DNA of 12,723 bases, taken from contig JSYX01000185.1 of NCBI GenBank assembly GCA_000787465.1, positions 1 through 12,723 on the forward strand, in the 5' to 3' direction. The stretch's first letter is position 1, and every line of letters begins with the position of its first letter. Of the stretch, positions 1 through 8,439 are shown piece by piece. The position numbers and the translations under genes were made by a program. This stretch comes from Thermomucor indicae-seudaticae. Lineage: Eukaryota > Mucoromycota > Mucoromycetes > Mucorales > Lichtheimiaceae. The notes beneath the pieces were generated by a model. The model was given only the letters and a program-made list of their open reading frames with translations. It was not told the origin of the DNA and did no database searches.

Positions 1-65
1 GAAGAAAAAGATTAAATCCCCCCAGGTATCAAATGGTTTCTCAATCAAGAGTAAGCATCACTACC

Positions 66-302
66 TTTATGTCAACAACGTCCAATGCCGTCATGTTCGT
101 GTTAATCGAGAGTCCTCGCCGGGCGTTTTTGACTAAGAGTCAAGTGTAGGTCTGTCCGTTATAGCAACAATCTATAATCTCGAACATCGCCGACTTGTTG
201 AATCCTCTCAGACCGGACGAGGCCTTGATCAAGTGCAGGTCTCCGCCCCTTTATAGCCAACAACTATAATGCCGAAACATTGCTCAGACTTGTTGCCGGG
301 CC
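66..302. repeat. Degenerate tandem repeat, period about 90 bp
   Basis: Bases 141-200 and 230-296 are two imperfect copies. Both open with CAAGTGYAGGTCT and share a TATAGC-CAACAA-CTATAAT core, a CGAA-CAT-GC segment and a GACTTGTTG tail. A weaker third copy is visible from about 66 to 126 (CAACAACGTCCAATGCCG, then TGTTCGTGTT). Copy starts lie about 89-92 bp apart. No reading frame is kept across the copies, so this looks like non-coding satellite-type DNA. Confidence 0.6.
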
Positions 303-690
303 TTCATTTTCTTCCAAGTCACCAAGTGCCAAAAGAAAAAAAAGAGTGGGTATAGGGCCTTGAAGATGGACACATGCAATAAAAATACAATGAACAATGA
401 GGGTAGCCCATCTTCCTTGCCGTGGGGGGATACAAAACGGGTAACAAAATGCGGCAGGTCCCGGAAAACCGAAGGCCACCCAACAAAAAAGAGGACCATG
501 CCGCGGCACTTACCCTCGCCACCACCCAACCTCGTCTAGTAAGGCCGACGCAGCCATAATACTTGTACAAGGTAAAACGAAAATAATACAACTAAGTATA
601 TAAATAATTAGTACTCTTCATTTCAGTGGATAGACCCTGTTCCCAAATCGATAACTTATAAAATCCCCCGGGTATATCAGAATGCAAAAT
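303..690. other. Non-coding stretch, no gene recognised
   Basis: Open frames here are short and overlap each other on the minus strand without family signatures. One good minus-strand splice donor (GTAAGTG, starting at 513) is present, and it could belong to a downstream part of the spliced transcript proposed at 765-1800. No matching branch point and acceptor could be assigned. An A/T-rich stretch lies at 590-615. Confidence 0.4.
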
Positions 691-764
691 GCCGAAATGA
701 AGGTATGCGCGCGCGATGTATTGAGCTCTTGATGATTGCTGGCCGTGTATGCCGGAATGCATGC

Positions 765-1800
765 CTAATTTGAAAGAAAGTTAGAACAAAAGTCGTTTTT
801 GTCCGAAACACTGCACCAATACTTACATGCATGATGGTGTGAGTGATGCTACGCCATTGGCCAGAGGGCAAAATGCGGGATGCAGGTATGCGGGATGTTG
901 GATGCAAATATGCCGGATCCGGGATGCTGGATGCAAGTATGCGTGAAGAGACGGGATGAAAATGCTTGGAGACGCCGGTGAAGTAGGATGCGATATCTTG
1001 AAAAATAGATGCGTTAATTCATATACAGTGCAAAAGCCATTTCCTTTGCATACTTACAGATACAAAGATGTCAGAGGTATAGCGACCAGCGCCAGAATGA
1101 TGCAAATTTTTTGGAATTTTTTCTATAGTGATAGCCATTAATACACAGGTGGACGACCAAACACAAGTCTCGTGTACTTACTTTTTCGAATTTTTAAGGT
1201 TTTTTGTATTTTCTGGAAAAGGCAATAAACAGACGTTAGAAAAGTGCAGAATGATGAGCCCGAATACGTTATACTCACTTTTCATTTTTTGGTTTTTTTT
1301 CTGGAAAGACAGTAAGTGGCGATTAGTACAGCACGGTAATGATAATCCAGTTCCGCATCGCACTTACAGTACTTGTTTTTTTCAATTGAACAAACTTTCG
1401 GCACGGCAGCCAAAGCCTAGATTATTTTTTTTTCTAGACAACGTGCCTGTTAGTCAAACTTCATATCATGCAAGTTTAATTTCCAAACCTACTTTTTTTG
1501 TACTTTTGTGAATTTTTTTTTTGGTTCTAGTGAAGTGTCTGTAAGTCGTGTATAAAATCTTGTGTTATGATTTTTGCGTTACTTACTTTTCTAGTATTTT
1601 TAAATTTTTTTTAGAAGTTTTTTCTATAGAAGCAAAGTTTGTTAGCAAAACAGAAGATCACCAAATCGACGATCTTCGCACTTACTTTCTTTGGAAATTT
1701 ATAACAAATGGACGATCAGTGCCATTTTGAGCTTTTTTTCTATGTGAAAAATGTGCATGAGTAAATGCCAATACAGGAGCATCAAAAAGCCACAACTTAC
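765..1800 (-). other. Series of nine short introns in a putative minus-strand transcript, coding status unclear
   Basis: Read on the minus strand, the interval breaks into nine introns of 59-67 nt: 1800-1740, 1685-1624, 1586-1527, 1492-1434, 1367-1301, 1278-1213, 1181-1123, 1057-997 and 826-765. Donors are GTAAGT (seven), GTAGGT and GTGAGT. Branch motifs of CTAAC/CTAAT type occur in at least five (for example GCTAACAAAC, GACTAACAGG, TACTAATCGC, TCTAACGTCT, TTCTAACTTT). Acceptors are CTAG, CCAG, ATAG, TTAG and one AAG. The exons between are 54, 37, 34, 66, 22, 31, 65 and 170 nt, mostly A-rich. Joining all exons in order does not keep one frame open: the only open frame of 1739-1686 meets a stop in 1623-1587, and later joins also fail. 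A non-coding RNA, an alternatively spliced gene or a decayed gene are all possible. The splice-site pattern is directly visible; transcription is inferred. Confidence 0.6.
838..997. repeat. GGATGC-type minisatellite, left block
   Basis: GGATGC, GGATGTTGG and TATGCSGG motifs recur every 8-25 bp, densest at 877-945, with looser copies out to about 700 and at 985-996. Long open frames here in several frames come from the repeat avoiding stop codons and are weak evidence for a gene. The block coincides with the longest exon (996-827, minus strand) of the proposed intron-rich transcript. Confidence 0.65.
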
Positions 1801-1854
1801 AAAAGAAGATATTGATGCACTACGCCCGCATCTCGCGGAGAAGTCTACGGGCAA

Positions 1855-2140
1855 GTCTTGATGCGATGCGATGCGATTGGAGTGGATGCGATATAATACA
1901 ATGGCGGTGCGTCTAGGGATGGATATGGATGCGATGTAATGCGTATGCTGACGTGTCTAGTGATACGTTTGGATGCAATAGTATGCAATGCTGATGCGTC
2001 TACAGGGGGAATGACAATGCTGCTAGGTCGGATGCTCGGATAATGAACATTGATGGGTCTAGATATGCGGATGTGGATGCGAACAATGTAGCTGCGTCGA
2101 TGCCAATGCCAATGCGGATGGGAGAATGATGTTGGGTGGT
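1855..2140. repeat. GATGCG-type minisatellite, right block
   Basis: GATGCG, AATGC and GGATGC words recur throughout, beginning with a clean GATGC run at 1860-1876. A second recurrent word, GTCTA followed by variable bases, appears near 1842, 1910, 1955, 1996 and 2056, giving an irregular 40-70-bp higher-order spacing. Open frames through it on the minus strand have repeat-like composition. It mirrors the GGATGC block at 838-997 on the other side of the intron series. Confidence 0.65.
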
Positions 2141-3590
2141 GATGAAAAGATGAAAATGCGTGAAAAAAGGAAGCAGGCGTACCAAAAATTTCAAAGCTTT
2201 TATACCATTTCGCCTTCCAATCCTTGAAGAGGCCCTCGTTGATTTCTCAACAAGGGGTAGTTTGGGACCCTTTTGTGCAAGTGTACCAGCCAAACTTCAG
2301 CTATGGCAAATATGGTACCAATTGATATATACATGTTCCTGCGCTGTCTCTTCAGATTGCTTGGCTGCTCTTGCTAAGATGATATAAATCCTTCGGATTT
2401 CGTTTTCTTAGGCCGAAAGATAGAGCATCTTGAATGAGGTGTTGTTACGCGCCCTTCAGTGCTTGGTCCACTTCGCTTACTTGACTCGCAATTAAAGAGA
2501 CGTAATTATGGGACGCATCGTGCGAAAGACTGGAATTTTTTGCACGGGTAGATAAGATTGGATGAAATAATATGTAATTTGAGAACAGAGAGCCAGTGCA
2601 TCTTAAACGGACCGTTGGACCGCATCAACGGGGGCCCGCTGCCTGCAACTGGTTACCAGTGATGTCTTGATTCTAGCCGTCCTTTCAAGCTCTATAACCT
2701 AATATTTTCTAGGTTTATAGAACTTGCAGACCTTGTTTCTTGATCGGCCGTGGCCTGGCTGTTTGCAGTCAGCATCCCAGTTTCATCGCCCTTACTGCTT
2801 GCTTTTAAAGACGTTCTTATTCTTTGGTCTTTAGCTGTGCATATATTTTTTTATTTGCTTTCTCGAACTCGAGCTCTGCTTTCTGCTTCCGAGATCTTAT
2901 GACTGTTACTCTTGTCATGGTCATGCATTTGGTCTTTACTTTCTTTTGTCACGAAGGCTTCATTTCGCACGTTCAGGCTCGCTGGCTGCCGTCCTTTCCC
3001 GCTTTACTATCCTCAACACCGTCTAAAACTCCTCATCTCGATTGTTTATTGCATAACCGATAAACAAAATGCCACAGTAAGGAACGAGATGCAAATAAAA
3101 CGGAAAGTAGCAAACAGAGGAAAAGTTACGTGTTTTCTGCGGGCACTACCGGGCATAAAATTTAATGCCGAATTATCTTCGCAATGTAGAAGATAGAGAG
3201 CTTGTTTTTATTAAGAGAATAAGTACTGTGCGGCAAACCTGCGTTTCGAACTTTTCCAGTCAACGATTTGGACATTCTAAGCAATAGCGACCTCCTTTTT
3301 ATTGCAAACTATAAGAATACGGTCCCAGACGACTACCAATGACCTCTAAGAAAAGTACTAGGGACAGATAGCAATCGACTTTCGCAAATTAGACCGTCAA
3401 CGGCAAAATTTCGGGTTTTATTCCTTCACCGTAAAGATAACATGAAGCGCTCTCTGGCCCATCGTAAAAAAGTATCCCCGAACTCATTCATGTTCGTCCT
3501 AAAGAACATATTAAAGTTCCACTTTTGAAAGTTACTACCACATAGCTATTTTTAGCTGTTGCCTTTCCATTATCAGGATATATGATAATT
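2141..3590. other. Intergenic stretch without a supported gene
   Basis: Around 2160-2387 short open frames overlap on both strands; none has a recognisable domain or a clear exon structure, so none is called. The remainder is T-rich on the plus strand with no frame longer than about 95 codons. Minor features are a 6-bp perfect inverted repeat (ACTGGT-T-ACCAGT, about 2648-2660) and an imperfect palindrome near 2695-2720. The 3' part presumably holds the promoter of the kinase gene. Confidence 0.45.
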
Positions 3591-3591
3591 T

Positions 3592-3648
3592 ACGCGAAAT
3601 GACGCGAAAAGACGTCTCCCGAAAATCATGCTGGTGATCCCAACGCGT
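3592..3648 (+). promoter_or_regulatory. Cluster of G1/S-type (MBF/SBF/E2F-like) elements upstream of the Cdc7-like gene
   Basis: ACGCGAAA occurs at 3592-3599 and again at 3602-3609, one helical turn apart, and a perfect MluI cell-cycle box ACGCGT lies at 3643-3648. These words match known fungal MBF/SBF (MCB/SCB) sites, and the reverse complement TTTCGCGT resembles an E2F site. The cluster lies 107-163 bp upstream of the chosen start codon of a replication kinase, a typical class of G1/S-regulated gene. Binding is inferred, not shown. Confidence 0.5.
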
Positions 3649-3741
3649 GCTCGATCCGGTGACTGCTTTTGGTATTTCGCGTCGCGACCACATAAGCGTG
3701 GCGGAATCTGCACGAAGTCCTTCCTGCTCAGGAACAGCTGA
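3628..3741 (+). other. Possible upstream ORF in the kinase leader
   Basis: An ATG at 3628 opens a 37-codon frame ending with TGA at 3739-3741, 13 nt before the kinase start at 3755 and in a different frame. It has no recognisable domain. It matters only if transcription starts upstream of 3628. A CTCACAG acceptor-like word at 3743-3749 also allows a leader intron that would remove it. Confidence 0.25.
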
Positions 3742-3754
3742 TCTCACAGTAAGA

Positions 3755-6597
3755 ATGGCAAACGGAAAGCAGCAGGACTTGTCCGACATTTTCTCGGATG
3801 AAGTGCGTCTACCCATAGCGCGTCAAGAAAGACATTCCTTAATGGACGCCTATGATCAATCCTCAGACGCCTTTTCTCAACGGCACCTGAACCACTTGAT
3901 GCGACTGTTCTATCGGTCATCTCCTCAGAGCGCAGGCAATTCGTCAGCTACTGCCCAACGCAGTGAACTATTAAGTGAAGCATCGACAGAACCATTGCTC
4001 AGCAGCACAAACCGAGCAGATGAAACAACAACACCCGTCAGCCCTGCGGGTCGCAAACGACCAAAAGGCAAAGAACCAAAGGGGAAGGAACAAACCAGAA
4101 GTCCTGTTCGCGTACGACAGCCCACTGCCTCCACTAAAAAACTATCAATGGCTTCTACTTTAACGCCTGGCACTTCCACGAAAAAAGCGGATAATCAGCA
4201 ACAATGTCAAGTAACTTCGCCGAGCAAGACGCTTTCACCAGATAAACCGATTGCACCACCCCGAGAGCCCTTGCCCTCGCTCAGAGCGCTTATTATGGAA
4301 CCTCCATTGCTTAGTAGCGCACCACAAACATGTGAAACAACTCCTGTCAGCCCAGTAAACGGCAAACGTTCAAAGGAAAAGGAAGAACCCGAAAGTCCTA
4401 CACACAAAGAACAGACAATTGCCTCTTCACCCAGAGAAGAACCTGATGCTACTTCCTTGAAACGTTCAAGGGAAATTGAAGAATCAGAAAGTCCTGCCCT
4501 CAAAAAGCAGAAAACTGCCTCTTCATCGAGAGAAGAACATGATGCTACTTCCTTGAAACGTTCAAAGGAAAAGGAAGAACCCAAAAGTCCTACGCGCAAA
4601 GAACAGACAATTGCCTCTTCACCCAGAAAAGGACCTGATGCTGCTACCTTGACGCCTGAAGAATCCACGAAAAAAGCGGATAGTGACCATCAAGTAACTC
4701 CTGCAATCGAGAAACCCTATTCGCAAGAGCCGGTTGTAACCCAAGACCCGTTGTCACCCAAAAAGCCTACGGAACCCGCATTGATCAACAGCAACACACA
4801 GCAGCCAAATGAAACGACATCTGGCAGCCAGGTAGTAAGTCACGAACATCCAAGGGAAACCCAAGAAGAACCCGAAAATCCTGCCCCCAAACAAGAAGAG
4901 ACTGCCTCAACGGAAAAGGCATCGAATGCTATTCTAAAACCTGAAGCGTCGACAAAAGAACAAGAAGCGGACAATCAAAGTGAAATAACCCCTCCCGGCG
5001 AGAAGCCATCAACACAAGAACAGGTCGCACCCGCAAACGCATTGTCGCCTAAAGCCACTATGGGTCCTTCCCCCGATAATCCCAAGGAAACTCCTGCAGA
5101 TGCTACGAAACCCAAAGAAGATCATTCAACAAAGGAGGAGGAGGATGCAGAGATAGCAGATATAAACAAGAAGCTCGAGAGCGTGAACTGCAACTATAGA
5201 ATAAGATACAAGGTCGGCGAAGGTAAGCTAGGAGTATCGGGTGTCCGAGTCTCACTGTTAAAACCTTATATTTTCTAGGCACGTTTAGCACAGTGTATAA
5301 AGCAGTGGATATTCATCAGAAAGACGAGGAAGAAGATGGCGGCCGGTGGGCCTTAAAACGAATTTACGGAATAAGTAGTCCCGAAAGAATCGCAAATGAG
5401 ATTGAATTTTTGCAAGACTTAGAGTATGGAATATACCAGGAAGACTTGACATACAGGTATAACTGACAAGATTTTATAGGGGATGCCCGTGTGTATTGCA
5501 ACTCATAACAGCTTTTCGATACGAGGCCGAAGTCTTTCTCGTTTTCCCGTTCATTCATGGTGATGATTTTAAGGTAAATGATTTTTTTCCGGAAATAGCC
5601 ATCCATGGCCGGCACCATTTGCTTACTGAGTCGGGTTACAATAGAGGATGTACCAAGAAATGTCAGTGGACGAGATGCGGTGTTACTTCCGATCGTTGTT
5701 TACAGCTTTATCACAATTGCACGAGCACAAGATCCTTCATCGGGACGTGAAGCCAAACAACTTTTTATACAATCGACAGAATAGAAGTGGCGTGCTAATC
5801 GATTTTGGACTGGCAGAAGTAAGTCTTTACTTTTTGTTTGTCGACCGTTTGGAATCAGGCACTTAGCCGTTACAAATCCTATTAGCGTATTCAAGAAAGC
5901 CCGGTGATAGTTAATCAGGAACAAAATGCAAAAGCACTTCCGCGTGGGCAGGTTCCTGGATATTATAAGAATGACAATAGGTATGCGTTGGGACGGACCG
6001 CAGATCAAATGGTTTGAACTGTATGGATTGATGGTTTTGCTAGGGGTGCGTTAAAAGCCAATAGGGCAGGAACGAGGGGCTTCCGTGCTCCAGAAGTACT
6101 CTTGCGCCAGCAAGAACAAACGGGAGGTTAGTTATTGCTCAAAAGACGCATTTGGATACGTGTACTGACGTTCATCCCATCAGCGATTGATGTTTGGTCT
6201 GCGGGGGTTGTGCTACTGTGCATTCTTTCCGGCAGGTACCCGTTCTTTTTGGCTGACGACGATGCCAATGCCATGATCGAGATCGCGACGCTGTTCGGTC
6301 TAGATGAAATGACAACGGTTGCAGAGAAATTAGGTAAGTATGGAAAATGACTGGTCGAGCAATGAAAAACTGACCGAGATAGTAGGAAGAAGACTAGAAA
6401 CGAATATTACGACGATACCGAGGAAAGCCAAGTCGTTGCTCGAACTTTGCAGAAGTTTGAACGAGGAGAGGTTTCAAGAGTGGGGTGAAGAAGACGTAGC
6501 AAAGGCAGTAGATTTGTTGAAGAAATGTTTACAAGTCGATCCGGAGAAGAGAATCAGCGCCAGAGAGGCATTAGAGCATCCGTTTTTGGCAGTTTGA
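3755..6597 (+). CDS. CDC7: Cdc7-family protein kinase (catalytic subunit of Dbf4-dependent kinase), 8 exons
   Basis: Cdc7 kinases, activated by Dbf4, phosphorylate the MCM helicase in the nucleus to fire replication origins. Exons are 3755-5222, 5279-5423, 5480-5573, 5645-5818, 5886-5980, 6044-6126, 6184-6333 and 6383-6597, giving 807 residues. The kinase domain fills about 478-804: glycine loop GEGTFSTV (from 488), ATP-site lysine in WALKRIY (K516), catalytic loop HRDVKPNNF (D603), DFGLAE (D622), then a roughly 40-residue insert before GTRGFRAPE (668-676), as in Cdc7 kinases. ITAFRYE, MRCYFRSLFTALSQLHEH and IDVWSAGVVLL are further family signatures. The end, DPEKRISAREALEHPF, is normal. Residues 1-477 are low-complexity, rich in S/T-P, K and E, far longer than the short N-terminus of known Cdc7. 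The start is the first in-frame ATG, with A at -3 and G at +4; an upstream coding exon cannot be excluded. The third exon is placed by the CTGAC branch motif and by restored family sequence (QDLEGCP). Confidence 0.92.
4364..4651 (+). repeat. Three in-frame 96-bp tandem repeats in the kinase N-terminus
   Basis: The word AAACGTTCAA recurs at 4364, 4460 and 4556, so the period is exactly 96 bp (32 codons). Each unit encodes KRSKEKEEPESP-like, KEQTIASSP-like and D-A-T/A-S/T-L segments, with a possible S/T-P phosphosite near its middle. Copies 1 and 3 are more alike than either is to copy 2 (ESPALKKQKTASSS), which suggests unit exchange after the first duplication. More diverged relatives lie near 4030-4110 (TPVSPAGRKR) and 4850-4920. 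Confidence 0.85.
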
Positions 6598-6634
6598 GTT
6601 TGAGTGGCAAGTGGGTTGTGGGGTTTGTTGATCC

Positions 6635-6737
6635 AACAGCGTCGCGGTTTCGATCATGGCATTGGCATCGTCTCCAGCCAAAAAGAACGGATACGGGCCG
6701 GAAAGAATGCACAGCAGCACAACCCCCACAGACAAAA
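6635..6737 (-). pseudogene. Inverted partial copy of Cdc7-like exon 7
   Basis: The minus strand of 6737-6635 aligns without gaps to 6193-6295 of the kinase gene, with about 10 mismatches in 103 bases. The frame stays open and reads GVVLLCILSG-PYPFFLAG-DDANAMIE, where the parent has GVVLLCILSG-RYPFFLAD-DDANAMIE. Differences include W to L, A to V, R to P, D to G and I to T. Just upstream on the minus strand, CACTGATGTC and ACTTTCAG resemble the branch and acceptor region of the parent intron (ACTGACGTTC and CATCAG), so the duplication may include the intron end. No other kinase exon is visible nearby. The copy starts 37 bp after the kinase stop codon. Confidence 0.85.
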
Positions 6738-7023
6738 CTTGTAACTGAAAGTGGGATCGAGGGATAGAGACATCAGTGGATGGAAAAAAAAGAAGCAATA
6801 GCTATGTCATATATTATGTAGTTTGAGGACACCGAGCGACTATGAAGTTGGTAAAAGGGTGAGTGTGTGAGCCGCGACTTTGCAAGCGTGACGGAAGACT
6901 GACCTGACATCGCAATCAGTACGAACACGACGAATGCAAAGACTTAACTATCTCAAGACGCTGGCGTCTCTATCGAACAAACAAGTGGGATCATCTGGCG
7001 TAATACGCATCGTGCCCATCTGA

Positions 7024-8438
7024 CAGCGCCATCGAGCAGCTTCAGTCGTTACTATATTGACAACGTTATCGCTGCAGCTCAAATGAGCAGTTCCTGAAGT
7101 GCATCTTTGGAAGCGGCGACTGGTGATCGCAAGCCTGCTAATCCTGTGGATATCGGTTGAAGCGGATGGCCTTCAAGTTTCTATCGAATAAGAGCAGCTT
7201 TGGTGCTCTACATGTTCCATCGTGCCTTGACCTTTTCGTGGACATCGAAAACGCCATACTGAAGCAATACGGGTTGAGTGGCTGCAGGTGTTACTGGTTC
7301 TGATGATGGGCTTCTTTGAATGCCTTGATCCATGCACTTTCCGTAAAATGTCGAAGATACGACTCGTTTTATTGCTACCAATCTTGATAAGCTTTCACGC
7401 CTGACGTTGTTTCGAGTCGTCTTGTTTCGCGCTATCGTGCCACCTCCAACAGCACAAAAACCCCTTGTCTACAGCAAGGTTGCCCTATTTCGATCCAGCA
7501 CTTGCTGCAACACCAACAGTACCACTCTATAGCCGCTGGAGTTTCCCATGCCAGAGCACTTGCGCATTTAGAAAAGTTTACTGTGATCAGAAGTTATTAA
7601 ATTCCAAGGAGCATCGATGGTCAGGTAAGATTATGTTTCAAGCTAAAAAAAGCAGACTGCTTATATCTGTGCAGCGGCTTTGTTTGATATTGCCAATCCA
7701 GAAGATGTGTTAGTCATGGTTAAGATTCTCCTGAAGAGCAGCGCTTTCGACGACGACGGTAGGACTCTGCAGAACTTGCTCCTTTATACTGCTGTGATGG
7801 TAAGCTTCCGCTAAGTGAAGCACCATGCGGATTTTCTGAACTTGTTCCTGTCCCTGTAGGGCTGGATCCTCACGTATTATGAATTACATTGGCCGTTTGG
7901 ACATCTTATGATGCATCGGACGGACGTGGCGAAAGGTTATAGTACGGAGAACCTTACGAAGACGTCTTTGCGACTTGAACGAAACACGACTTTGATATGA
8001 ATGCCGCTGAGGCGCTTTTTCGGCAAGTTTGACCGGATTTGTAGAAAGATGCGATAACCCGAGGTTTGGAATAAACTTGCAAAGACACAGTTAGAAGACA
8101 CGAGAGACAAGGGGTCCGTCGATTCGTATATCTGGGTAAGCGACATGTCTAACGAACTACATGGAAGTAACGTGACACTGCCGAGACGGATAATAAGTAC
8201 GAAGGAGACCTTGTTCGGTATCCTACAGACGGCCCGTAAACCTTTCCGTGCGCCATTCCTTGAAACTGGACGTTTATTTGCTTTTGCCAAAACGGATCGA
8301 CCGCCTGATTTGAAGGGCTTTACCAACGCGCCAAAGGTTGCACGTATTAAGTTGGCAGTCGATGCTATCGAGCCAGTATGTTCGAACGGGCGTTATACTC
8401 TATATGCGCTGAAAATATACACTGTCATGAGTACATAA
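7024..8438 (+). pseudogene. Decayed multi-exon coding sequence of unknown family
   Basis: Protein-like stretches appear in shifting plus-strand frames. One is 7166-7303 (45 codons; LDLFVDIENAILKQYGLSG). A better-kept one joins a segment ending at 7624 to 7675-7799 and 7860-8000 through two well-formed introns (7625-7674, GTAAGA to TGCAG; 7800-7859, GTAAGC to TGTAG), reading ALFDIANPEDVLVMVKILL, DDDGRTLQNLLLYTAVM and GWILTYYELHWPFGH. The reading then shifts frame (FFGKFDRICRKM, stop at 8055-8057) and continues open over 8058-8438 (EVWNKLAKTQLEDTRDKG, KETLFGILQTARKPFRAPF). Near 7480-7600 two frames both look protein-like, as expected after a small indel. At least three frame breaks or stops argue against an active gene. 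I do not recognise the family; a host gene relic or an old mobile-element protein are both possible. Confidence 0.55.
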
Positions 8439-8439
8439 C

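Noticed and set aside
12..683. Short repeat TAAATCCCCC-AGGTATCA near 12-31 and TAAAATCCCCC-GGGTAT near 658-675 as possible element ends
   Set aside because: About 20 bp only, imperfect, and no element or target-site duplication can be seen between or around them.
1085..1575. Box C-like words (ATGATGA) hinting at C/D snoRNAs
   Set aside because: No paired box D at the right distance, and the words fall inside introns of about 60 nt that are too short to hold a C/D snoRNA.
1311..1594. Possible plus-strand introns (GTAAGT at 1312 with acceptor near 1369; GTAAGT at 1541 with acceptor near 1594)
   Set aside because: They arise because minus-strand donors and intron ends are partly complementary; the minus-strand set is longer, more regular and has branch points.
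956..1730. Plus-strand open frames at 956-1141, 1128-1511 and 1548-1730
   Set aside because: They are T-rich (F/Y-rich) complements of the A-rich minus-strand exons, without domains or proper starts; the splice signals sit on the minus strand.
2000..2293. Minus-strand 97-codon frame
   Set aside because: It begins at a non-ATG codon and most of it runs through the GATGC minisatellite; a short first part might be coding but cannot be linked to other exons.
3535..4668. Minus-strand frames at 3535-3816, 3925-4179 and 4207-4668
   Set aside because: Antisense shadows of the repetitive kinase N-terminus.
5457..5479. A 23-nt intron in the kinase (donor at 5457)
   Set aside because: Too short for splicing; the 56-nt intron 5424-5479 uses the same acceptor, has a CTGAC branch motif and restores the conserved Cdc7 sequence.
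7937..8326. Minus-strand 129-codon frame
   Set aside because: Overlaps the better-supported decayed plus-strand coding sequence and has no domain or intron signals.
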